Shown here piece after piece: positions 1 to 13,928 of a stretch of 64,000 nt of DNA (the stretch's first letter is position 1; every line of letters begins with the position of its first letter). A program made the position numbers and the translations under genes. The stretch covers positions 310,882 to 374,881 of the forward strand of contig CAADRB010000073.1 in assembly GCA_900708905.1 (NCBI GenBank). Direction: 5' to 3'. The notes under the pieces were generated by a model that was not told where the DNA came from, searched no databases, and worked only from the letters and a program-made list of their open reading frames with translations. The stretch is from Hymenolepis diminuta (taxonomy: Eukaryota > Platyhelminthes > Cestoda > Cyclophyllidea > Hymenolepididae).

Positions 1-265
1 TTCATAGTATAGTGAGTATTGAAAAAGAGAATTCTAACTACATTCAACGATAATGTGGCAAAAAATGAAATCCTTTTGACAGGTTGAAATGAGTCAAGAG
101 CCTAATAAATTGCGATTATTTCAGAGAAAGTCTACCATCTAATTTGACATGTTATCAGAAATTCAAAATTTTAAATTTTTTTATTAAATACTTCGTTTGC
201 TCACATGTATATGCTCTTGTTTCATGAAACCATTCTTATATGTAAATTTCATTATAAGGCTTCAG

Positions 266-2878
266 TGTCATCACCAATAAGCTTTAGAAGCCACAAATAT
301 GAATTCGCTCAGGAAATTTCGAAAAAATCCCCAACCTTTGTTGACACTGGAACTTCAGGACCCAAGAAGGTGCCAGATGACAGAGCCTGTAAGTTGCTTT
401 TGATGGCCCAAGTTTATTTTCAACTTAAATATGTTTCTCTTTCCCGAAATAGATTTTGAACTGCCTTACAGTTCTCCGATTTAAAATGCTTTTCCATGAC
501 TGTATCATGGGTAATCAACAGGTAAATTTCGTCAAAGAATTAATGAATATCATTTGCTCATATAAATCGGGTCCTTTACTGAGAACATTATGTAGCACTA
601 ATCGAAAATTTATTAAATTTTTGGGTATTATCTTTCTTTAATTTCCACGAATCGTCTACTGAAGCATCAGTAAGAAGGATTAAAAAGAGGGCTTACAAAT
701 ATTCCTGGATAAGATAAACTGATCAGGATCCAAAAGAAGTCATCGGCTTGACCAGGACGTCTGACCAGAACGGCCGACAACGTCAATACCTACCTCTGAA
801 GCATAAATTAACACACAAGATAATTCGAGCAAATACGTTGAAGTGTAAATCCGTCTACTGTCTGCAGATGTTTGCAAAAATGCAGGTAATACTCTTGAAC
901 AATTGACAGGATCACTGTTCCTTAGGCTCGATTGTCAACATGGACTTCCAGTGTCCAATTTTCGGTTGTTCTAAGTTTCACAAAAAGAAGGTGGTTGAAA
1001 CACTTCAAACAGAATATCATTCTTATTGCAAACATAAGATTCAGTGCGAGTTCTTTTAAAGACCGTTTACTAAATCACAAGCACATATCATTATGAGCTG
1101 AAGAAGTAAAAATCGAGAACCTCATGGATCAAATCTCCCTATCCTTTCTCAGAACTATTTTCTCTTTGCTTTGGTTATGCATCCTCCAATCCGATTGGTA
1201 CATGCTATACTATCTTTATCATTGGTACTCACAGTAGTACAAAATATTCTAATTGTGGGAAGCAATTGACATCGATGAACAGAGACTCTAACAATGATAA
1301 TGGGGGGAGGTCAAAAAGATGTAGAGAGTAACGTCAAGATTTTAAAGACTCTCGATTCATTTAATTTGTGTATTTACTAAATGAGTATCTCAATTTTAAA
1401 AATTCAATCCTCATGATTTGTTCCTGGGTTGTAGCAAATGCTTGTCTATGGTGTTCAATGCTTATTGGCCGGTATGTTTTTAATCTCTAAGGGTTGGTCT
1501 TGTCGTTTCAATTTGCTTTTTCTTTGAATGGTTGAGAAGACAGAAAGGGGTAGCTAAAGTCTTCCACATCTATCTTTCACTGTCCATATCAATAAACGGA
1601 CATATTTATTTTCCACAAAATATATTGCTTCAAAAATAAGTCTGACATCAGTATTTATTTCATTGATAGTGTTACTTGTGGTAATTTTTTTCCAAGCTGT
1701 AGCCACTTCTCAAAGTAGAGGATATCATCCAGAAATTAAAGTGGGAAATGTTGTGCAATGATATCAGACGAAATCTTGCTGAATGGTTTGCATAACGTGT
1801 GCTGATAAATAGGCACAAGAAAGTAGCTACTTGTAAGTAAACATTCATTTTAAAGTTCTGGCATTTATAATGTCAAAGCAATCAATATTCGCCGCACAAA
1901 TAAATGTATCTTACAGAATAAAAAATGCGAAAATAAAATACACCATTACTTGGGTGAGCATGCAAAAAACGTTCTGGATTAGACTGGAAGCTGTGGAAAT
2001 ATATCAAATAACGGCGTTTTTTACTTTCAGCATATTATTACTCCACGAGTACTCCAAGTTAAATTTATGAGTATAACAATTGAAAAAATGGAGTGTTTGT
2101 CGCAAGTTTTAGAGCTTTTTTGTTGAAAATCGTGTCTCTATAAGGGAAAGTGGCTGGAGTGTGGGGCGTTGCAAACAAGATTTAGTGGGAAAGAAATGGA
2201 GGGAATGAGTTGAGAAATTGAGAAAGTATAAGGTGGGCATGGTTTCTAAAACATGGATCTTGGAAATAGTAAACTTATTACTCCCTACTTCGATATTTAT
2301 ATTTGTCGACGCAATAGGCTAGTCTAGATACGCTCTCTCTGGATTTTGTAGCTTGTAGTTACCAATACGTTATTGTGGGATTATAAAGATTCTGAGCGGA
2401 TGAAGACCATAGATTGAAGAGTTTCCAGAGTCTAGATCCACGTCGGAAATTCATGTGGGATAATTAAAAATTGACTGTAACTAAAATACCCAAGTGAGCG
2501 TTTCATCAGTGCAAACCACTTTGTCATAAGCAATGAACAGTTTCACTTTTTAAGAAGTAGAGGGTTTAGACCTTCGTGGTTGATCAGGGCTGTCACGCAA
2601 GTTTGCATTAGCGCATTCATATTTACCAATTAGTATTCTTATTGCAAATAACAGAGTGGTGAATGTGCGGATCAGGCAGAGATCAGGAGATTTCTGTTTA
2701 TCGGAACGGAAATGGCAATATGGATTGCCAGCAGCATTAGTCATTTCTGGCCGATAAAAGGAGTGTAATGATAAGAGTGTTTTAATAAGGCCTTTTTTCT
2801 CTATATTCAGGTACTGCTAGCACATCAACAACTTTGCATTTGCATGTTGGGCATCTTTTAGCTGTTCTGGGATACTAA
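266..2878 (+). CDS. 3' end of an unidentified multi-microexon gene (partial)
   Basis: I do not recognise the protein. Five candidate exons can be chained: 266-388, 472-521, 868-885, 1435-1471 and 2811-2878. Each has an AG before it and a GT after it, with donors GTAAGT, GTAAAT, GTAATA and GTATGT. The phases agree throughout: exon 1 ends with one extra base, exon 2 supplies two, exons 2 and 3 end in phase 0, exon 4 ends with one base, and exon 5 supplies two before running to TAA at 2876-2878. The roughly 97-residue tail contains RFKMLFHDC, a Met/Gln-rich helical stretch (MGNQQMFAKMQQ) and a hydrophobic end, GHLLAVLGY. The 18-nt exon is optional because it is in phase on both sides. A possible AATAAA lies at 3048. 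Upstream exons should lie left of the window. What is seen is open frame plus splice signals; that it is one gene is inferred from the phase logic. Confidence 0.5.
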
Positions 2879-5800
2879 GGGAAGCAAATGTACCGAAATG
2901 ACACTCAATTTAATCAACAGATCACAACGATTTAAATATCGTGCACGTATACTAAGTCAGACATTCAAAATTCAAAACTTTTACCAATTTAGGAATGACG
3001 CAGTTAAGGAAAAAGCAGACAAGTCGAATTGTCTAGAATCCAAAGTGAATAAATTTCATGATTTATCTCATTTTACTCTCGAGTCCTACGCGATACCCTG
3101 CCTTTATCCCATTTCTATACTGTTTTATGATTTTGGGCACTTCAATTAGTAAACCTTGTAAAATAGGTAATAATGATAACATTTATTTATATTATATTAT
3201 TATATTATATGATTTTATCACATACATAAGTATCATGATCTAACATAATGTTTGAATATGCATTGATGATACTGTAGAAAGTGCTTCATACATCAAATCA
3301 GATTCATCATCTGCTTGTAGTCATAGATGGCTCCTTCCCGTTTTGACAGTGGTAATTGCAGTACTCAGTAAAGAATAAAAGACGGAATTGACTGAGGTTA
3401 AAAAAATGTGGTAAGCTGATTCAAATAATTTCGGTGTAATTTTAACAAATCCCATAAGCTCCGTCATTTGTGTGCCAGATTATTTAAAATTCGGTTTCAA
3501 CCGTGGTGCCCGAGAATATAATCTCATCACTAGTGCAGTTATTACTATCCATCTAGTCAATTGGTTCTTGAATATAATTGACCGTTATTAATAAGTAGGA
3601 GTTCGGATAGTAATCTAGCAGAGCCAACAATCTGGAAAACTCAGTAATATAGCAACTTAACACAGAAGCTAATAACCCACGGCAGATCAGAAGGCACGTT
3701 ATAGTCAACACGCGCGTATTAACGAAACTCACTCTCAATCGGTACCGGTTTAAACAAATACGAATAATTATCAAGTGTCTTTTATCGGTGGGGAAATAAA
3801 GAATGAAATTACATTTTTGTTCATAGAAGAAATATTGGGAGCGGAGGAAAATAATTATCATTTCCTCTAACAATAGGTCACGAGTTTACTTGTTTAACGA
3901 AAACCATTTACGGAAATTATAATAAAAGTTAACGAGGTTCATTCATACTAAGGAATAATTGCATAGATCTTCCTTCTAGATAGACAAGAAGATAAGCAAC
4001 GAAACTCTAGACGCTATTCTTACCATTTTTATGTTCACATTAGGGAATTTATGCAAATTCTTTCCCTTTTATGAATTGTTCTAACACTACTTTATACAAT
4101 TAAGCAAAAAATATTCACTACGCATTAAATATTCTCAAAAAATGAATTAAACCCTTAATTCAATTTCTCTCCAAGGTCAACAATAAATTCGTCCTACTTT
4201 CATATTCGTAAAATTTTAATTTTAGAGTTAAATAATTAAATTAAATAATCTTTCTTTAAAGTAAGAAAAATAAGTATTAATTCAAAAAAAATAAAATAAC
4301 CAATAAATATAACTATGACAATTTTCTCTTATTTTAATATGTCCTGGTTGCCTAACCTTTGAAAATGTTCTATTTAATCTACGTGGGTACACGGTGTTTG
4401 TTAGTAATTGCATAGTTACAGTTTGAGTTTAACATGCTCAAAGTAAGTTTTTCAAGTGTCGTAGAAGTAGCCATTAATGGCTAAAACTGCCACCAACAAC
4501 AAACGAGCACAGTTTCCTGATCGAAAAGCAGAGCCGAGAATGAACAGAGTGTATCGAACAGTAATAATTAACTTTTGAAAGAGCTAGAGAGAGGAAGAAA
4601 GAATGATAGCAAAAACTGAGACGAAAAACAGGGCAAAGAAAGAGGAAGGTAACGCAAGATTCGAGCCTTTGCACATCAAGTCTCTTTTGAGACAGACGAA
4701 ATTCGATGACCGATATCCTGAAACTGCGATTTCGTCGAGGAGAGAATATCACGATCGGATTCAGTTTAATTAAGAATAAAAATTTAAAAATAACTTCTCA
4801 TAAAAAAGCTTTAAATCAAAATGTCTTTCAAGAAATAACTTTTGGAAACATTTAAGGGAGTCCTCCAGCTTATTCTGTGACCATATTCCCTGCTGATTTT
4901 TTGTTCAATAAACTGTCTTCATATTAAATTATATTCATTGAAACCTTCATCGGCTATATGTGGATTCAACTTCAAGGTATGTAAAGCAAGCGCTCTTAAA
5001 TACTGTTAAAGTAAATAAATTCTTTGTGTCCGCATTACCAGAGAAGCAAATAAAAGTGTCAAGGCCAATAAAAATTTGCCTGTTCAATGGTGCATATTGC
5101 AAGAGGCTTTGCTGTATTCCAAATAAATGATCAAAGATAATTAAATTAACGCGATCTTTTATAATGTGTATAATAAACGGTATATTTTGAGGCTTTTTCC
5201 ACCTGTTAGAAAAGTAGATGAACGGTTTTTAGAGAATAGAGAAATAGAGAGAAAGGAAGCTACTCTAAATTCCAATACCATGCTCAAACCTGCATCGGTG
5301 TGAGTTACTATCATTGGCCGTTTTCTTGGTAAATTTCTGATTAGAACTTATCTACTGAAATTTATTGTGAATGTGTCAGAATGTGTCGAGGACAACTGTT
5401 GTACTGTAAGGGATTTATACATTTTTATCCTCTATGGGACTTGAAAAAGCCAGAAATTATAAATAAAAATTAAATACAAGCATTTCTTTGAATTCAGAGG
5501 CTAATTCAATGTGAAATTTTGTATTTCAACATTGAATTTTAATTATTCAAAGAATGGATTAAACGAAGTCAGGCAGTTGGTCTAACCATTCTGGTTTCAT
5601 CTACTTCATGATTTCCTTTGCGTTGGAATTAATTTTTTGCTCAGACTTTAAATCAATAAAATGACTTTTGAAAACTGCCAATAATAATTTCCAGGCCCAA
5701 TTAGGAAAGCGTTTTCTAATGCTCATTCTGGGCAGAGAGCGGCGTAATGGCGCTTCCGTGGTGAGGGACTCGTATTCTGCCACTTTTTATATAAGAAAAA

Positions 5801-8180
5801 CTCCCATTATGCAATTGCCAATATGTTATAACCAAATCGCATACCTGAAAATAGAATAACTGACGGAAGAGAGTACTTCAATCTGCCTACGAATGAAGGA
5901 GGAAAATCTCAATCCACAATGTCAAATACTTCTCCAAACCTTTTAAAACCCCCGGTTCTTGACTTTTAAAACTTATAATAACCTTATGGATAAGGAAAGT
6001 TTTTGTCTAACCTAGAAACACACTGCTCTCAAATGCTGGATTGCCTTATTATTTCGAATGTCTCGACATTTCTATTTTTCCCATGAATAATCATTGTCAA
6101 TTCTCTTTTTCGAGATTAGATGATACATTATGAAACAATATATCAAGGGTAGTTCGCATAAGAAATCATAAAATGTCGATAATTAAAGGGTAATGAAAGT
6201 TTAGTAGAAGATAGAGGCGACGCAGTTGAAAGTGTGCCAAAATTTAAAAATTTTGCAATTATATTGAATAGTTTGTTCCCAGTAGAATTGTATTAGTTAA
6301 TTTATAATATAATATAATTTTTAATAATATTTATGTGTATGGTTAAATCACGTTAATTATCAACTTATACTCTGCCTGGGTATCTTTTTGCTCGAATGCC
6401 CATCTTTTGACAGTTCTTAGTTAAAAAATTAGGTAATTCGTTATGTCTTCTCCAAAGGTCGAACGTCGGAAATATTAAAATCTGATTACCTGCAGAGACG
6501 CAGCTCAAGAAGTCATCCTCAAAACATCCTTCGTAAAAGTGGCACCATATGTTCCTCTTACTGAGAAGGGAAGAACTAAAAATACCAGCTACCATTCACC
6601 AAATCCTACCCCCTACCCTTTCCTAAAACTATTGTCTCTCTGTTGTTGCTATTGACACATCCCCCTGTCGAATATATATATATATATATATATTCTGTTA
6701 TAACACACATTATTAACAAAGATTAATTTAGCGACCGTCTCAACTTTGCCATAAAATCCTGAATCTAACTTTTATAAATCGGTCAGGTTTTCCATTGCAA
6801 GAGAGCTACAAATAGTGAGCATTTACGAAAAGAAAGATTGTAATAATGTTGAACATTTTATTGGAGATTCTATTGCAGAGCCTTTTGGAGACTGATTTCC
6901 AGCTCTCAGTATCGAAAGTGATTCTCTTTGTGGGGGGAAAAAAACAGACAGAAACATGATCCAGCAATATGCAGTTATGTATACTTTAATAAAACCCGTG
7001 GTATCTAAAATTCCCATTACTAGGACACAAACTCCAACATTCACATTACACTCGAGTGAAACCCAAGCTTCATTCATTATACCATGCACTGTCGGTGATC
7101 GGATTTCTACTCTCGCACCTGGATATGTCGGACTATTGGCTAGCCGGGCAGCCAACCATCTATAACACACTCAAGCCTATGCAAGTAAATTTATTATTTT
7201 TTTTAATATCTACTTTAGCAAAGGCCTTCTCTTTACTTCGCCATGGGGATCCACGTAATTGTAGCCTCAAAAAGTGGCAACTGAGCTATATTACCGATGG
7301 TCTATCTACTTTTATCTGCAATAAAATACAAATTAATCAAAATTATATAGCCAACCATTGGGTTAAATTAGTTAGCCGAGAATTATGAATATCGGGGTTA
7401 TAAACTCGTTTTGTTACTCATGGACTGAATATAAGAAAATATGTTTCTGGAATAATTAGATGTTGCAAGGCAGATTACACCCTTCAAGAAGAATGCTCCT
7501 AGAACTTAAGTGGAGCAGGGCTCTTGATAGTCTGACTTTAGAATATACATTAGTTTAATATTTTACTGGAATATTTCACTATTATTCGTGCTGAGGTGCC
7601 ATCCCATAGTTAAAACCTGTAAATTACTGTTGCATTTTCATAAGTAGTGATAATTTAAATTTTAATTTAATCGTTAAAAACAAAAATAAAGAATGTAGAT
7701 GATTGACACTGACGTTAAAATTTGTACTGTGAAGTTCCGTGGAATTTAACAAGTTATTGATCGAGAAATCGATTGGTAAAATCTAATATTTTGCCAAATT
7801 CCTCTTCCTTATTCATTAAAATATTTAAATAAACGTCGAACTGATTTGTAATTATATGTATTATATTTTAGAGCTCTCTTGATTGAAGTATTTTTATAAA
7901 TCAAAATTCTGAACAATTTTATTCGGGGAAAATTGTTCGGTTAAAACGTTATTTGCAGATCAATATATATAGTTAATATCATATGGATTTTAAATCTTTA
8001 CAGCAAAATTGATATTTTCTCGAAAGAGTAGGCTCTATTTCATCTGCATAAACAGGGCTATTTTAATTGGCCACTCTTCTCTTATGTTGATCTGTGTGTT
8101 GAAAAGTGGCTCATCCTTTATCATTATGGTTCAAAGAAATATGAAAAAATTACAGTCTTTAATTTCAGTAAGCAACTAAA
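2879..8180. other. Gene-free AT-rich stretch
   Basis: I see no convincing exon on either strand. There is a low-complexity TA/TTA patch near 3180-3215 and a (TA)n microsatellite at about 6672-6693. A patch of higher GC at about 7000-7250 is open in several frames on both strands, but it has no recognisable protein and no coherent splice sites. Confidence 0.5.
6672..6693. repeat. (TA)n microsatellite
   Basis: An uninterrupted run of about eleven TA units lies in gene-free DNA. Confidence 0.95.
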
Positions 8181-8277
8181 ACCGATTGACAGAAAGTTCA
8201 ACAAGTGATCAAGCGGACGGGATGGAAAAGATCCTGAGAGTAATGTCAAGGCATGAAGAAGTCTTTCTTGCGGAGAG

Positions 8278-9035
8278 TACAACACTACCAAGGCTGAACA
8301 AATCTAGCACACTAGAACATTCTGGAAAGTGCGCACGTATTACCGATCGCGTATCGAGCAAGCGCAACCAATCTAAATCACCAGTATATCTGTTGGTGGT
8401 ATTTACACTTCATATCTTTGGCTTACCACTCTAATATTCGGGAAATATCAGATTTCAGTTGCAGCAGCTGTGCCCCCAAACCGGACCTCATTGCTTAAGA
8501 AATTGGGAGAGGCAGTGTTCGTTTTTTTTTCAACATGACTGGAGACTCTGACCGTTGAGATTCCGTTTACATTCACTTATGTCGCAAATCAGTTCTGATT
8601 TAATTTCATTACTTTAGAAATTGTAATTGTTTTGAATAACAATTTAATTACTTTTTTCGATCTCTAAATGTCTTACATCTGTGAGTAAGGAAGTTCAACA
8701 CTGAATGTCTGAATATGTGAATATGTGAATAAAAATTTGCACGCGTTGGGCACAAAAATTACACATTTTATGAGCTTGTGGGGTTCACAACGCTAACAAG
8801 TCTGATCGAACCACGTGCGCTGGAACTTTCTGGGAAGTGCGGTATGTAATCGGTTGTGTAGAGAACAAGCGTGGTAGTGTGTGCAGAGACCTCCTCAACC
8901 AATCAGCAACCAAGATCCTTGCAGCCTAGCGTGGTTTTGTATTTAATGACTAAGCTTTTAACTCAAAAAACAACGAAGTGATCAAAACCTCTCTCCACTC
9001 AACATCTTTCTGATTCTTACCACTTTGGGCATAGC
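8278..9035. repeat. Diverged direct-repeat pair (possible miniature LTR element)
   Basis: Two stretches, about 8278-8425 and 8787-9035, share an ordered series of matches. Both carry a GGAAGTGCG-like core, a shared TCGAGCAAGCG/AGAACAAGCG block, the word CAACCAATC, and later CTTACCACT. They lie about 515 bp apart in the same orientation with roughly 350 bp between them. That layout resembles two short LTRs around a non-coding interior, as in terminal-repeat retrotransposons in miniature. An old tandem duplication is equally possible. The second copy carries an insertion of about 36 bp. Confidence 0.4.
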
Positions 9036-9039
9036 TTGG

Positions 9040-11280
9040 GAGTGAATTGATAATAGAGAATTCTGCTAGAGGCTATTTGGACTGCTTAGGAGGATTACTT
9101 AGGTGTAGCAAAAAGGCTTATTGGTGTAGCATTCGCTACAACCTAACTTAGAAATTAAAGAACTTACACTGTGGTAATAAGGGAAATTTCATTCAGAATA
9201 ATTGAGTATTTTACAAAATTTGCGAGAACACTTTAAAGAAATATACATGTTCAAACGTATTTCTTCTACATCTTTGCACCTTTGGTCAAGAGATGTATGT
9301 TATAGTTAAAATACTTTTTTGGTATCATCAACCCACTCATGAAGAATACACAAATGAATCAAAATGGCATGACCAACCATTCAGTTGCATCGGCAAGCTC
9401 TGCAAATCGTAGAATTGATACTCGGCGATAAAATCATGAGAATTGAGCTGTAACATATTTGAGCATTAAAAATAACATATACACTTTGTGAGAAACTGAA
9501 CGATTCAGTACTTCTTGACATCCTTATTAACCCCCCTGTTTCATTCCATGCTGGACTAATTTGAAAATTCTCAATTTCAGATAAATTGCAGAAGGTTTTC
9601 ATGCGTTGCCATGGGCAATAATGATGCCCTTTAAAGTGAAGACAAGACCTATTTAATTTCCCACAATTTAGATTAACTGTGGTGGTATTAGGGCTACATA
9701 ACAGGGATTAGGAGATCTTGGGCCCATTGAAGTCAAGCTAAACTTCTCGCAACATAACAAGAGAATAGGGATTTGAGTGAGTATCTAAAAAGTGTTATTG
9801 GGAAAGCTCCAAAATAAGGGATAAGATGAAAGTTGAATGGATTGGTTGGTTTGGTTAATGGGCTAAAAATGTGGAATTATATAATTCTAATGACAAGAGG
9901 GCTCAAATATCTGTAAGCATACGACCAGCCCTACTGATTGCAAAGCACATACACTTAATAGGGTACAAGTTTCACCGAGATTTTCGTTATCTCAGCTCGT
10001 CATATTGCATAATCACATTTTTTCCAAATTTCACAATTATTCTTAGATAAGGTGTCTTTATTTTCACACTACGGACGATAACATGCTCAAATTAACGTAA
10101 GGGATCTAGGTGAATGATTCATCTTAAATTATGTCGCAAGAGTAATTAACTTGATTTATTTCTATTCTACTGAGGTTGGTCTGAATAACTTCTCGAGTTG
10201 TGTATCAATATGGGATACTTACCTTCTCGGATATTGTCAGCCAGGTAGTCTTATCATATCCTTTGGGATTGGAATCCCTTTTCACTGCTAATTTCGTGCT
10301 GGTGAATACATATTTTAACCGTGATATTAAAAATGTAGACAAATTGTAAAAAAATCTTACTTCATTCAGACATGTACTAAAAAATGTAGAATTGGATTAC
10401 ATTGTGTTTAAAATTGGTAGAACATTTGCGCTATTTTTCAAACCGTACGTATTTAAACATTTTGAATGGCGGGATCAAGGAACTTTCTACTTTTTTCAAA
10501 GCCTAATATAAAAGGCAGAAATATTAAAACTTAGAATATTACAAATTGTGTCGATCTAAAGCTGATTCTGGTGCAAAGTGAAAGAATTAAAGGATAAAGT
10601 TACCTGAACGTACATTTGAACTTGCGCAGAAGATACTGAATCCATCGGCCTTCAGGGCAATTTAACAAAATAACTGAATTCAGTTCGGAAATAGCACACA
10701 TGTGGTTGTAAATTGTGCGAAAATATGTTTACGATTATCAATTTAAATATTCGCGAATATTCAGTTCGATTTTAATAAAGTCCATTTGACTTCCTAAAAT
10801 ATCCATTCAAGAAATATTATTTTAATAGTGTTTTAAGAATTTGAAAATCAAAGAAAGCGATCCACTTCAATTTTATCTAATTTAAACCATCTTAGAAAAA
10901 AATATTTTTTAGAAGAGAGGAAGTTTGATTTCGATAATAAATTAAAGTACATGAGTAACTGACACTGATTTTTTAACATTCTAACAGTTCACAGAACACC
11001 TTATATGGTTTTAAAGATTATTATTTGTATTTCTCAAGGTACATCAAAGGGCTTTATAAAATATAAAAAAATAAAATGGAAAATGAAAAATGTAAACAAA
11101 TTTAGTAAAAGATTAAATGGAAAGGAGCTGAGTAGAAGGTGACATTAAAGTCCGGGGACGCAGAGTCCATCTTTATTTGAATTTCGAATGCATTGAGCCA
11201 TTCGTTTCCAAATGAGATTTATAATTAAATTTACAGTTTTCTAGAGTATGAAGCTAACGGTAGATGGTTAAACAGAAGGA
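9040..11280. other. Gene-free stretch
   Basis: I see no supported exon, RNA gene or clear repeat here. The open frames are short and AT-biased. Confidence 0.5.
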
Positions 11281-11284
11281 TCAA

Positions 11285-11545
11285 GAGCTGATTAGACCAA
11301 GATGTATTTAACGAGCCGCAATGGAGGCATCCAAGGAGAATTAAGGAAGGGAGGGAAGGAGAATGTGTCTGACAAGCGACAGTCTATATATATATATGTA
11401 TGTGTGTATTGAAAGACTGTTTTTATTCATTACTTGGATGAGGACATGCGTGAGGACATAACTGTATGTGTGCTTTGATTGGACAGGGCGGTTGTAGGAA
11501 AGGGAAGAGACAGTGTTGACAGGACTAGTTCCGAAACATCGTCGA
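11285..11545 (-). repeat. LTR-like dispersed repeat, copy 2
   Basis: Read on the minus strand, this segment aligns in order with 17340-17640. Matches include AAAGCACA followed by a CATGT/TTCTCA block, then CCAAG, a TA-rich run, and a late block around CTAATCAGCTCTTG that corresponds to TTAATCAACTCTTG in the other copy. I judge the similarity at about 65-75 percent by eye. A TA/TG microsatellite (11385-11406) lies inside. A 148-residue open frame on the minus strand overlaps the repeat and is not credible as a gene. Confidence 0.5.
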
Positions 11546-11559
11546 GTCAGTGATGCTTC

Positions 11560-13900
11560 CGCAATTATCATCCGAGGTACAGTTAACTTTTGCGATCGAT
11601 GAGGATGAGCCACTTGGGGACACACGATGTTTATCCAGGGAGAGCCTGAGGCCACAATAAGGTTGACAATTTCACACATCACTAGGGGACAGGATAAATG
11701 AATTTTAGTGATTAGCAATAACGTTAGATAGATATTTCGAAGATGAAGGGATTCATCCTTCAACACTAAGAAGGACGCTTTTAACACAGTTGTTTTAACA
11801 AGAGTTCACTCAATGTGAATTTCAATGATCTTTAAGAAATCATTAAACTTAAACCATCTTTACAATATTTTCATTACTTCTTAGTTCCTACAGTTTCTTA
11901 TCGGTTTATCCCTTTTTATCTAATAGGTATTGAAATTTAATCCACTCTACACTAAATGGTCTTTCCTATTAAAGATTTTACTACGCTTATGGACTTCTAT
12001 GTTAAAATAATCATTTCTGTCTTCTCTAACTTTCGTTGGCAGTGACGGGACACAAATAAATCGAGAGAGCACGACCAACCACAAAATTAACTCAATTGAC
12101 AACAGCCTCTGAATATCGAGGTCGTAATTACAACTACGAATCTGGGAGTTACTTCCCGAATTTTGAACATTAGGATATTACAAAGCAAATCATTGTTATG
12201 AGACTACTGAAATCTCACTGCATCCATAACTCAAACATATTATGGCTCTTAATGTCCTACAATTCCCAAAACATCTACAAAGACAGCAGTAGAGAGGAAA
12301 GAGAAGACAAATTTAAAAATATCAGAACTTTGTTTAACAATATCAAGTTATCTTGGAAAAATTGTCCGATATGCAGAGTTGTTCATTAGCCTGGATGAAA
12401 AATTTAATTACTAAATGTCATTTTTAGCATAAAAGCGAGGAAAACAAAATAAAATGTCAATTTCGTCAAGGAAAAATATTTTATAATTTGCATACTTTCC
12501 TCTTCTCCTTGACACTCTGATAACATTTCCTGTTTCCTCTTCATCCACTCTACTTTTCATGCCTTAATGGATTCGCCAGCTGCTCTCCTTATTCAGACGC
12601 CATCACATGATTAAGACCTGCGGAATTTGTTTGCACCCCTATGGAACATATGTATAATAATGTTGGTGTTCACTACTCCTAACTAATACGACATACGCAG
12701 AAGGTCATATTAAGTAAATACTCAAACCAGACATAAAATGACCTTGAGTGAACAGATCAGCCTTTAAGTCAGGCAGTTTAATTTAGTATCAGTCTTTTGC
12801 TTTTAAGCATAATAAGATAAACGTAAAACTTGGGAAATTAAGACTATAATTAAATATAACAGTGATAAGGCGTTTTGATTGAATTTAAGGAACCTTATGA
12901 TAAAATATTTCGTTTGATCTATAGCTTCTACTGAAAGAAATGTGTATTGAAGAGGTGTTCGTATGTAACTATTTTTTCAGTCCCTAGCCTTTTTTAATTC
13001 CTTCCGATCTTTACTACGAAAACTAGATAGTGAAGGTAGCTGATTTACTAGTAACAATCTTCAAGGAGAGGAAAGTGTATTGGGGATTTAAGGGGTCTCT
13101 AGATATTGGGGCTTGAGATTGTGTTGTGGAGAAAATGAGAACCGACTTCCAGTTTCTGCGCATGCATGTGTTTATGGTGGATAATATATGCACTTGTAGA
13201 TCAGGACAGCATTGGTTAGATTCACCAGCCCCACCAGGAGAAAAATGGGTAAACATTAAATAACGACCGGGTATCCATGTTGAAGCCCATTGCTCAACTG
13301 TTTACCAATTAGGTTTCATCACGTTGAGTAAGGAAATTAGTGTGTATACGTAGAGCTCAACGGGGAAGTCCAAATTCATTTGTCATTAGGGGAGTCCAAG
13401 ACAAACGTTGTGTGCTGAGGATTTATTTCCTTGAAGTTAAGTTAGTTGTTGGTCTTGTCACAGACGTAATTATTTCTTGGGGACAGAGATGACAGAGTTA
13501 AAGAAAATGTACCAAATTCAAGCTCTATATAAAAATAATAATCCGAGAAGACTTGGGCTGTCATGAACTTAGGTAACTTCTTTTGAGGGATAACACGCAA
13601 AAATCATGGCCAAGACAAATTACCGAAAATTCGAACAAATTTTTGACCGAGTACGTGCTACCTTGCACTAGGAATATAATAAAGGGGACTCCAATTTCTT
13701 AACCTTTGAAAGTCAGTCTAAGAGGAATTCCTGTCAATAGAGGAATGTCATTATATGTCGGCTAATCGAAACTCCCAATTGCCAGAAAATGAATTTATGA
13801 AAATCAACAAATATTTTTTCGATAACGATATTAATGGCCAATTTTTTTTCTGCCCTTTCATATTAAAAATAGTGCTTTTTTATTAAACTGTTTATTCGAA
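11560..13900. other. Gene-free stretch
   Basis: No supported gene was found. A higher-GC patch at about 13040-13260 gives a short minus-strand open frame without a recognisable product. Confidence 0.45.
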
Positions 13901-13928
13901 ATAGTGAATAACTTAGTACGTCGTAAGT

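Noticed and set aside
901..1080. Open stretch after an AG near 925 that could extend the left-edge gene
   Set aside because: It has no good donor and its phase does not fit the chain; the exon at 1435-1471 fits better.
6823..7170. 115-residue minus-strand open frame and overlapping plus-strand frames in a GC-richer patch
   Set aside because: Several frames are open on both strands, which reflects base composition. No family is recognised and no exon chain could be built.
8186..8434. 82-residue plus-strand open frame after a TTTCAG acceptor
   Set aside because: It needs a non-ATG start and covers one copy of the direct-repeat pair; no protein similarity was recognised.
11341..11787. 148-residue minus-strand open frame, the longest in the window
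   Set aside because: It overlaps an LTR-like repeat and a TA/TG microsatellite (translated as an Ile/Tyr run), has no recognisable domain and no supporting splice sites.
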